NCBI GenBank assembly: GCA_002298695.1
Contig: DBLB01000140.1
Span: 17,373 to 23,264, forward strand
Length of the DNA stretch: 5,892 bases
DNA from: Clostridiales bacterium UBA735
Lineage (GTDB): Bacteria; Bacillota; Clostridia; Oscillospirales; Oscillospiraceae
Direction of reading: 5' to 3'
Part shown: piece by piece, positions 1 through 5,048 of the stretch
How the letters are laid out: each line of letters opens with the position of its first letter
Position numbering within the stretch: position 1 is the stretch's first letter
Notes under the pieces: generated by a model
Told to the model about the DNA's origin: nothing
What the model saw: the letters and a program-made list of their open reading frames with translations, nothing else
Databases searched by the model: none
Program-made: the position numbers and the translations under genes

Positions 1-16
1 CAGCGGCCTGATCGTC

Positions 17-448
17 TTATTTTCGTCCTGTGGAGCCGAAGCCGCCGCGGTCGACGGAGGAAAGCTCGCCGCATTCTTCGAATTCAATAGCAGGCTGCGT
101 CTCGTAGATGCGGAACTGGCAGATCCGGTCGCCCTTTTCCAGCACAGTATCGCGCGTGGCGTAGACGGGGAGCTTCCATTCGTCATTGGTTCCACAGTAG
201 CTGTTGTCAATGACGCCGACGGAATTGGCCTGCAAAATGCCCCAGCGCCGAAACGTCGAGCTGCGCGGCGCGGTGCGCGCCTCATACCCCGCGGGCAGCT
301 GCATCGAAACGCCCAGCGGCACGAGCGCAAAGTCACCTGCGCGGAGCTCCATCGTCTCGGCGCAGTAGAGGTCGATCCAGTCGCCCTTTTCCGTCATCTT
401 CAGCCGCGGCGCGTCGTCGGAAAAATAATGAATTTTGATTTTTGGCAT
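17..448 (-). CDS. dut: dUTP diphosphatase (dUTPase), trimeric Dut family
   Basis: Hydrolyses dUTP to dUMP and pyrophosphate in the cytoplasm, keeping uracil out of DNA and supplying dUMP for thymidylate synthesis. The 143-residue length fits a trimeric dUTPase subunit. The five family motifs appear in order: I around residues 22-30 (IDLYCAE), II at 61-65 (PRSST, usually G/PRSG or PRSS), III at 78-88 (GVIDNSYCGTN, with the presumed catalytic Asp81 and the uracil-stacking Tyr84), IV at 106-114 (GDRICQFRI) and V at 134-141 (RGGFGSTG, the glycine-rich P-loop-like tail). The ATG is supported by AAGGAG six bases upstream (455-460), which overlaps the nrdG stop, so translation is probably coupled. 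It is the second gene of an nrdG-dut operon. The sequence looks like the clostridial or phage-type branch rather than E. coli Dut. A dCTP deaminase is less likely given motif III and the length. Confidence 0.93.
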   Translation of the reverse strand: MPKIKIHYFSDDAPRLKMTEKGDWIDLYCAETMELRAGDFALVPLGVSMQLPAGYEARTAPRSSTFRRWGILQANSVGVIDNSYCGTNDEWKLPVYATRDTVLEKGDRICQFRIYETQPAIEFEECGELSSVDRGGFGSTGRK

Positions 449-458
449 ATCCTGCTCC

Positions 459-974
459 TTACTGTGCCTCGTCCCAGAGAACGATAGCGCCGGTTTCCCG
501 TGTTTTTTTCAGATCTATGATCCGCTGATTTTCGGATCCGCGGAAGCGCAGCGAAAGATTTTTTTGCGCGGCAATGAACGGCCCATCGACCAGCACATCC
601 AGCCTTGCCAGCAGTTCATCCGTTACGCCGGGCAGCTGCGGCAGATTCTGCCCGTAAACATATCCGGTGAACGACCAGATCGATTTTTCGGGGTATGCGG
701 CGCGGATTTTTTGCGTCAGCGCCAGCAGCTCCGGCTGGTTGTGCGGGTCGAACGGTTCACCGCCGAGATAGGTGATGCCGCGGATGTAATCCGGACGCAT
801 CAGATCGAGGATGTGCGCCATCGCGGCCTCGTCGAACGGTTCGCCGTAGTCAAAATCCCACGCCTCCGGATTGAAGCAGTCCTTGCAGTGGTGGGTGCAG
901 CCGGACACGAACAGGCTGACGCGCACGCCGGGGCCGTTGGCGATATCCCATGGCTTGATCGTTGCATAATTCAT
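459..974 (-). CDS. nrdG: Anaerobic ribonucleoside-triphosphate reductase activating protein (radical SAM)
   Basis: A radical SAM activase that installs the glycyl radical on the class III ribonucleotide reductase NrdD in the cytoplasm, using a [4Fe-4S] cluster and S-adenosylmethionine. The 171 residues starting MNYATIKPWD match the family's compact size. The cluster-binding CxxxCxxC is C26-THH-C30-KD-C33, followed by FNPEAWDF as in NrdG (CxxCxN-type context). The GGEP motif that contacts SAM is at 71-74 (TYLGGEPF), and ITYLGGEPF is typical. The region around residues 100-150 holds the conserved WSFTGY and DVLVDGPF segments. The open frame extends 53 codons further upstream to 1133, but those residues are not NrdG-like and run antisense into the exporter gene. 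The ATG at 974 has AAGGAG seven bases upstream, so I chose it. It is the first gene of the operon with dut; nrdD is not adjacent on the 5' side. Confidence 0.95.
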   Translation of the reverse strand: MNYATIKPWDIANGPGVRVSLFVSGCTHHCKDCFNPEAWDFDYGEPFDEAAMAHILDLMRPDYIRGITYLGGEPFDPHNQPELLALTQKIRAAYPEKSIWSFTGYVYGQNLPQLPGVTDELLARLDVLVDGPFIAAQKNLSLRFRGSENQRIIDLKKTRETGAIVLWDEAQ

Positions 975-981
975 GGCAAAA

Positions 982-987
982 CTCCTT
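982..987 (-). promoter_or_regulatory. Shine-Dalgarno site of nrdG (decides the start)
   Basis: On the minus strand this reads AAGGAG, seven bases before the ATG at 974. It excludes the 53-codon upstream extension of the open frame. It also overlaps two bases of the plus-strand TTGACA candidate -35 box. Confidence 0.75.
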
Positions 988-1013
988 GACAATCGGATAA
1001 AATCTGCTAAAGT
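986..1013 (+). promoter_or_regulatory. Candidate sigma-A promoter for the split ThrE-type exporter pair
   Basis: A perfect TTGACA lies at 986-991. A 16-base spacer leads to TAAAGT at 1008-1013, which matches TATAAT at four of six positions. Transcription would start near 1020, leaving a very short leader before the Shine-Dalgarno at 1023-1030. The -35 box is good and the -10 weak, so this is a candidate only. Confidence 0.4.
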
Positions 1014-1025
1014 GACCTTTGGAAA
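997..1025 (-). promoter_or_regulatory. Candidate sigma-A promoter for the nrdG-dut operon
   Basis: On the minus strand, TTTCCA (1025-1020) is followed after exactly 17 bases by TTTTAT (1002-997). Each box matches the consensus at four of six positions. Transcription would begin near 990, just ahead of the nrdG Shine-Dalgarno. It overlaps the plus-strand candidate almost completely, so the two promoters would compete or be co-regulated. Evidence is weak and positional. Confidence 0.3.
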
Positions 1026-1030
1026 GGGGG
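1023..1030 (+). promoter_or_regulatory. Shine-Dalgarno for a GTG start
   Basis: AAAGGGGG ends eight bases before the GTG at 1039. The alternative in-frame ATG at 973 has no purine-rich site ahead of it and would place the start inside the first codons of the divergent nrdG. This site therefore favours GTG 1039 as the start of the exporter subunit. Confidence 0.6.
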
Positions 1031-1038
1031 CGCATGCC

Positions 1039-1794
1039 GTGGAAGTACACGACCGCATTCTGCACGAGCTTTTGAAAATGGGCGAGATGCTGCTGACCTG
1101 CGGCGCGGAGATCAACCGCGTTGAAGACACCATGACGCGCCTCGGACGTGCCTATGGCGCGGCGCGGGTGGATATTTTCGTCATCACTTCAGACATTGTG
1201 CTCACCATGCGTTTTTCGGACGGCGAGGAGCTGACGATGACGCGCCGCATCGCGCACGGTGCGTCAGTTGATTACAGCAAGCTCGAAGCGCTCAACGCGC
1301 TCAGCCGCCGCGTCTGCCGTGAACCGGTTTCTGTAGAGGCGCTGCACAATGCGCTTGCAGAAATTGACGCTTCACGCCCCAGCACAGCCCTGCTCTATCT
1401 CGGGAGCTTCCTCACAGCCGGCAGCTTCACGGTATTTCTGGGCGGGACGGCGCTGGACGCGCTGGTTGCAGCGGCAGTCGGCATTCTGGTCTGCTTTTTG
1501 CAGCAGCGGGTGCTGCCGATTTTCCGCAATGCAGCTTTTTTCCAGCTGCTCACAGGGCTGCTTGCCGGTACAGTGATCTGCCTTGCGGTCCGGCTGTTCA
1601 CCGGGCTGGCGCTCGATCAGATTTCCATTGGCGTCATCATGCTGCTTATCCCCGGCGCGGCGCTGACGAACGCGGTGCGGGACATGCTGGTCGGCCACAC
1701 CATCTCGGGCCTGCTGCGCCTGTTTGAATCTCTGCTGCTCGCGCTGATGCTGGCCATCGGTTTCGGCAGCGCCATCTATCTGTTCGGAGTGTGA
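1039..1794 (+). CDS. Threonine/serine exporter family protein, large subunit (ThrE N-domain/YjjP-like)
   Basis: An integral membrane protein of the ThrE family (DUF1212, the N-terminal half of Corynebacterium ThrE; YjjP in E. coli). Family members export small amino acids such as threonine and serine, or succinate for E. coli YjjPB; the substrate here is unknown. With the GTG start it has 251 residues. A soluble N-terminal part carries the family motif GAEINRVEDT (22-31) and the ITSDIVLTM segment (49-57). About five hydrophobic helices follow, near 116-136, 140-157, 168-187, 194-210 and 228-249. The conserved IPGAALTNAVRD stretch (204-215) with SGLLR is diagnostic. The stop lies four bases before the next gene, which encodes the missing C-terminal half, so the two presumably form one transporter. 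A longer frame starts at ATG 973, but its first 22 residues lack family similarity and a ribosome site. Confidence 0.87.
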   Translation: MEVHDRILHELLKMGEMLLTCGAEINRVEDTMTRLGRAYGAARVDIFVITSDIVLTMRFSDGEELTMTRRIAHGASVDYSKLEALNALSRRVCREPVSVEALHNALAEIDASRPSTALLYLGSFLTAGSFTVFLGGTALDALVAAAVGILVCFLQQRVLPIFRNAAFFQLLTGLLAGTVICLAVRLFTGLALDQISIGVIMLLIPGAALTNAVRDMLVGHTISGLLRLFESLLLALMLAIGFGSAIYLFGV

Positions 1795-1798
1795 GACT

Positions 1799-2224
1799 AT
1801 GGCATTGGATCTCGGAATGGCCTTTCTCGCCACGGCGGGCTATTGCCTGCTCATCAATGTCCCACGGCGGCACATGCTGCCTGCCGCGCTGGGCGGTGCG
1901 CTCAGCTGGTGCGCCTATCTGCTGCTGCGAGACCGAATTGACAGCCTGTTTTATCTGCTGGTACTCGTCGGCGCGGCGACCGCAGCCTATGCCGAGCTGT
2001 GTGCCAAGCTGGCACGCGCACCGGCAACGATTTTTCTTGTCCCGGGCCTGATTCCGCTGGTGCCCGGAAAATACGTCTATTATATGATGTTTTCGCTTGT
2101 GGAAAGCGATTTGACCGGCATGCGCAGCTATGCGCTGCTGACGGCGGAGTGGGCGTTCGGCCTCGCAACGGGGATCTGCCTTATCGCAGTCGTTCACCAA
2201 CTGGCAAATCAAAAACGATCATAG
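1799..2224 (+). CDS. Threonine/serine exporter family protein, small subunit (ThrE_2/YjjB-like)
   Basis: A 141-residue hydrophobic protein matching the C-terminal half of ThrE (ThrE_2/DUF3815; YjjB in E. coli). It is the presumed membrane partner of the upstream gene. The hallmark PGLIPLVPG (82-90), followed by KYVYYMMFSLVE, is clear. Hydrophobic segments lie roughly at 5-20, 27-43, 50-68, 76-98 and 112-134, giving four or five helices. The start is only four bases after the previous stop, with a GGAG at 1786-1789 inside the upstream gene, so the pair is co-transcribed and probably translationally coupled. A hairpin terminator begins immediately after the stop. Export of amino acids or dicarboxylates is family knowledge; the cargo cannot be read from the sequence. 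Confidence 0.88.
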   Translation: MALDLGMAFLATAGYCLLINVPRRHMLPAALGGALSWCAYLLLRDRIDSLFYLLVLVGAATAAYAELCAKLARAPATIFLVPGLIPLVPGKYVYYMMFSLVESDLTGMRSYALLTAEWAFGLATGICLIAVVHQLANQKRS

Positions 2225-2258
2225 ATCCGCGCCGCGCATTTTTGTGGCGCGGATTTAT
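2221..2258 (+). terminator. Rho-independent terminator after the exporter pair
   Basis: ATCCGCGCC (2225-2233) pairs perfectly with GGCGCGGAT (2246-2254) around a 12-base loop. Four further outer pairs, one of them G-T, extend the stem back over the stop codon. The following TTTATTATA is a weak T-tract, so termination may be incomplete. Confidence 0.6.
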
Positions 2259-2298
2259 TATACCGGAATTGCAGATCAAATGCAAGACGGCCACTGCC

Positions 2299-2327
2299 GC
2301 ATAATCTCCCAAAACCTGCAAAGACTA
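2299..2327 (+). promoter_or_regulatory. Weak candidate sigma-G-type promoter for spoVT
   Basis: GCATA at 2299-2303 resembles the sigma-G -35 element. After 17 bases comes AAGACTA (2321-2327), a partial match to the CATnnTA -10 element. B. subtilis spoVT is transcribed by sigma-G, which is why I looked. No convincing sigma-A promoter is visible in the 137-base gap. The match is imperfect. Confidence 0.22.
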
Positions 2328-2361
2328 CAAGCATAACCAATCAGATAAGGGAGATCGAGAT

Positions 2362-2904
2362 ATGAAAGCAACAGGAATTGTCCGCCGCATTGACGACCTC
2401 GGCCGCGTCGTCATCCCCAAGGAGATCCGCCGCACGCTGCGTATCCGCGAGGGCGACCCGTTGGAGATCTATACGGAAAAGGACGGCGAGGTGATTTTCA
2501 AGAAATATTCGCCGATGGGAGATCTGACGGATTTTGCGGTGCAGATCTGCGAATCGATGGGAAAGAACACGGGGCACATTGCTGCGGTCTGCGATCGGGA
2601 CACGATCATCGCCGTCTCCGGCGTGCCGCGGCGGGAGCTTGTAGATAAGCGTGCGTCGCTTGAACTGGAGCAGCTGATGGAAGCGCGCCGCGTCTATCGC
2701 TGCCAACCCGGCGAAGCGCATCTGCGCGTCTGTGAGGACGTCGCACGCTACCATGTCGGTGTCGCCGCACCGATCCTGTCGGAGGGCGATCTGATGGGGT
2801 GCGTGTTGATTCTGCTGGAGGAGCAGGACGCGCCGCTCACCGAGGCCGACCAGAAGCTGGCCCAGACGGTCGCGGGGTTCCTCGGCCGTCAGATGGAACC
2901 GTAA
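2362..2904 (+). CDS. spoVT: Stage V sporulation protein T, AbrB-family transcription factor
   Basis: A DNA-binding regulator acting in the forespore late in sporulation. In B. subtilis it tunes sigma-G-dependent genes and spore coat and germination properties. The 180 residues are close to the B. subtilis length (178, from memory). Residues 1-50 form the swapped-hairpin AbrB/SpoVT DNA-binding domain; the opening MKATGIVRRIDDLGRVVIPK is essentially the family consensus, including the GRVVIPKEIRRTL core. Residues about 57-178 form the GAF-like sensory domain (from DFAVQICESMG through VAAPILSEGDLMGCVLIL). The ATG has AAGGGAG eight bases upstream (2347-2353). It stands alone, isolated by a terminator on each side. 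Single-domain AbrB is excluded by length and the GAF part. Confidence 0.96.
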   Translation: MKATGIVRRIDDLGRVVIPKEIRRTLRIREGDPLEIYTEKDGEVIFKKYSPMGDLTDFAVQICESMGKNTGHIAAVCDRDTIIAVSGVPRRELVDKRASLELEQLMEARRVYRCQPGEAHLRVCEDVARYHVGVAAPILSEGDLMGCVLILLEEQDAPLTEADQKLAQTVAGFLGRQMEP

Positions 2905-2905
2905 G

Positions 2906-2951
2906 CATCAAAAATCCGCCCGAACCAGTTGGTTCGGGCGGATTTTTGATG
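2906..2951. terminator. Bidirectional terminator between spoVT and the ABC transporter operon
   Basis: A perfect 21-bp inverted repeat (2906-2926 with 2931-2951) surrounds the loop AGTT. The core arm is GC-rich (CCGCCCGAACC) and flanked by A5 on one side and T5 on the other, so each strand has a hairpin followed by a U-run. It begins two bases after the spoVT stop and ends five bases before the stop of the convergent permease gene, the expected position for a shared terminator. Confidence 0.92.
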
Positions 2952-2955
2952 GGTT

Positions 2956-3942
2956 TCAGCGATCTTCACGGAAGTAAGGCAGGCCCAACGAAGCGGGCGG
3001 CTGCTTTTCCTTGTTGTTGCGCATGCTGGAGATGACCAGTACGATGACCGTCACCACATAGGGCAGGATCTTATAGAGCTGCGTCGGAATGAACGGGATG
3101 ATGAGCCGCAGATAGAGGATCATCAGCGCGCCGAAGAAGATGGAGCCCCAGATGGCCGACAGCGGATGCCACATGCAGAAGATGACCAGCGCGACGGCCA
3201 GCCAGCCGACGCCGGAAAGGCCCTCATGGTTCCACACGCAGCCCGCAGTCGTCACGATGTAGACCATGCCGCCGATGGCGGAGATACCGCCGCCGATGAT
3301 GGTGGCGAGGTATTTGAACTTCGTGACATTGATGCCGGCGGCGTCCGCCGTGGCGGGATTTTCGCCGACGGAACGGAGATGCAGACCGGTGCGGGTCTTA
3401 TAGAGGAACCACCACATCACGACGGCCAGAACCAGCGCAAGGTAGAAGAACAGGCTGTGGCTGAACAGCAGCTTGCCCGCGACCGGAATGTCCTGCAGGG
3501 CCTGCGGGAAAATGGACTTCGAGAAGAACTCCTTGAGGTGGTTGCTCAGCGCAACATAGCCGCCCTGGTGGACGCGCATATATTCGCCCGTGAACTGGCC
3601 GACGCCTGTGCCGAAGATGGTCAGCGCCAGACCGGTGACGTTCTGATTTGCGCGGAGCGTGATCGTCAGGAACGAGAAGATGAGGGAGGCCAGTGCGCCG
3701 GCGGCGAATGCCGCGGCCAGCGCAATGAGCAGCGCGACCGCCGCGCTCGAATTGGCTTCGCCGACGGCCTGTTCATAGTAGAACACACCGCCCAGGCCGA
3801 ACGCACCGCCCATGAACATGATGCCCTCGACGCCGAGGTTCAGGTTGCCGGAGCGCTCGGTGAGCACTTCGCCCAGCGTGCCGTACATCAGAACCGTGCC
3901 GAATGTAACAGCCGCCGCAATCAAAGCAATGATCGTACTCAT
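2956..3942 (-). CDS. ABC transporter permease, second subunit (NupQ/BmpD-like, nucleoside-type importer)
   Basis: A membrane subunit of a BMP-family importer. It pairs with the upstream permease to form the translocation channel. The 328 residues from MSTIIALIAA are mostly hydrophobic, with about eight to ten helices. Family-typical motifs are GEVLTERSGNLNLGVEG (24-40), LRANQNVTGLALTIFG (97-112), the cytoplasmic coupling segment TGLHLRSVGENPATADAAGI (185-204), ISAIGGMVY (220-228) and the C-terminal PPASLGLPYFRED (315-327). The frame continues 23 codons further upstream, but ATG 3942 overlaps the preceding stop as ATGA and has AAAGGAGG ten bases ahead, so I chose it. B. subtilis NupQ is the closest named relative I recognise. 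The substrate is probably nucleosides, by family only. Confidence 0.92.
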   Translation of the reverse strand: MSTIIALIAAAVTFGTVLMYGTLGEVLTERSGNLNLGVEGIMFMGGAFGLGGVFYYEQAVGEANSSAAVALLIALAAAFAAGALASLIFSFLTITLRANQNVTGLALTIFGTGVGQFTGEYMRVHQGGYVALSNHLKEFFSKSIFPQALQDIPVAGKLLFSHSLFFYLALVLAVVMWWFLYKTRTGLHLRSVGENPATADAAGINVTKFKYLATIIGGGISAIGGMVYIVTTAGCVWNHEGLSGVGWLAVALVIFCMWHPLSAIWGSIFFGALMILYLRLIIPFIPTQLYKILPYVVTVIVLVISSMRNNKEKQPPASLGLPYFREDR

Positions 3943-5048
3943 ACCTTCGAAGCCTCCTTTGCGCCGGATTTTCCGCGGAAGATGATCTGATAGTTGATGA
4001 AAAATTCGCACCCGAGCATGCAGAACAAAAGGATACCTGTGATGATGTCGGAAATGGATGTCGGCACCATCAGCCGCGTTTGAAGCGTCTCAGCCCCCTT
4101 CGTCAGGATGGCCAGCATCAGCGAGATCACGATCATCGCGAAAGCGTTCAGCTGCGAAAGCCAGGCAACGGTGATGGCCGTAAAGCCGTTGCCGGCCGCG
4201 ACGGTGTCAGAAAGCGTCATATTTGCGCCCGAGGCGACCATGAAGCCGACAAGGCCGCAGATCGCGCCGGAGAGGAACATGGTGCGCATCATGATGCGGC
4301 CGACGTTCATGCCGGCATAGCGCGCCGTGTTGATCGAATCGCCGATGACAGCAATTTCATAGCCGTGCTTCGTGTATTTCATATAGATGTGCATGAACAC
4401 GACCAGCACCAGCACGATGATCCAGCCGCAGTGGACGCCGAACACCTTCGGCAGGACGGCGGAGGAATCAAAATTCGGGATGATCTGCGAACCGGGGCGG
4501 CCTTCCCACGGCCCGCCTTTGAGCCAGCGGACGATGCCGATCATGATGTAGTTCATCATGAGAGTGAAGAGCGTCTCGTTCGTGTTCCATTTGGCCTTGA
4601 AGAAGCCGGGGATGAACGCCCAGATGCCGCCGAGCAGCGCTGCGGACAGACCCATGACGATCAGCAGCACCGGCGAGGACATCTTGTCGTACCAGTAGAG
4701 CGCAAAATACGACGCGGCCATAGCGCCCGCCGTGATCTGGCCCTCTGCGCCGATGTTCCAGAAGCGCATCTTGAAGCAGGGCGCGATGGCCAGCGCTGTG
4801 CCCAGCAGCGGCACCGCCAGCTTGATCGTCTGCCGGATGGCGGTCTTCTTGCCGAGCGCGCCTTCGATGATCGTGCCGTAGGCCTGGAGGGCGTTGGAGC
4901 CCTCCGGCAGGGCGATGGACATGACCAGACCGCCCAGCAGCAGCGCCACGAGAATGGAGCCCACGCGGATGCACCACGCCTTCCACGGCGCAACCCCGTC
5001 GCGTTTGGCCAGGCGGATGAGCGGCGTTTTCATTTCATTGTGATGCAT
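3939..5048 (-). CDS. ABC transporter permease, first subunit (NupP/BmpC-like, nucleoside-type importer)
   Basis: The first membrane subunit of the BMP-family ABC importer, 369 residues. A short polar N-terminus leads into a first helix at about 27-47. Diagnostic motifs are FWNIGAEGQITAGA (96-109), NTNETLFTLMMNYI (155-168), the coupling segment KHGYEIAVIGDSINTARYAG (227-246) and GFTAITVAWLSQLNA (288-302). These correspond to the NIGAEGQ, NExxxTLMxNY and AVG-type signatures of the family. The ATG at 5048 shares a base with the ATPase stop (TAATG), and AAAGGAGGAA lies about seven bases upstream. A second ATG five codons in is too far from that site. The last codons contain the ribosome site of the next permease, and the genes overlap by four bases. 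Confidence 0.93.
   Translation of the reverse strand: MHHNEMKTPLIRLAKRDGVAPWKAWCIRVGSILVALLLGGLVMSIALPEGSNALQAYGTIIEGALGKKTAIRQTIKLAVPLLGTALAIAPCFKMRFWNIGAEGQITAGAMAASYFALYWYDKMSSPVLLIVMGLSAALLGGIWAFIPGFFKAKWNTNETLFTLMMNYIMIGIVRWLKGGPWEGRPGSQIIPNFDSSAVLPKVFGVHCGWIIVLVLVVFMHIYMKYTKHGYEIAVIGDSINTARYAGMNVGRIMMRTMFLSGAICGLVGFMVASGANMTLSDTVAAGNGFTAITVAWLSQLNAFAMIVISLMLAILTKGAETLQTRLMVPTSISDIITGILLFCMLGCEFFINYQIIFRGKSGAKEASKV
3953..3960 (-). promoter_or_regulatory. Shine-Dalgarno of the second permease (decides the start)
   Basis: On the minus strand this reads AAAGGAGG, inside the last codons of the first permease and ten bases before ATG 3942. Together with the ATGA overlap it fixes the start there rather than at the in-frame ATG at 4011, and suggests translational coupling. 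Confidence 0.75.

Noticed and set aside
435..989. Plus-strand 184-codon frame across nrdG
   Set aside because: It is antisense to a well-supported radical SAM gene, has no recognisable motif, and its composition is that of a reverse-complement shadow.
973..1038. 22-residue N-terminal extension of the exporter subunit from ATG 973
   Set aside because: There is no ribosome site ahead of the ATG, and it would overlap the nrdG start. GTG 1039 has AAAGGGGG at good spacing and begins directly before the family-like helix.
975..1133. 53-codon N-terminal extension of nrdG
   Set aside because: It is not NrdG-like and overlaps the divergent gene. The internal ATG at 974 has a strong Shine-Dalgarno and matches the family N-terminus.
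1372..2212. Minus-strand frames (1372-1833, 1646-2212) opposite the exporter genes
   Set aside because: Their Gln/Arg/Ala-rich translations are the antisense of hydrophobic membrane proteins; no plausible ribosome site or motif was seen.
2254..2262. TATTAT as a -10 box downstream of the exporter terminator
   Set aside because: The matching -35 position is CGCGCA, with no similarity to TTGACA. The bases are better explained as the terminator's T-rich tail.
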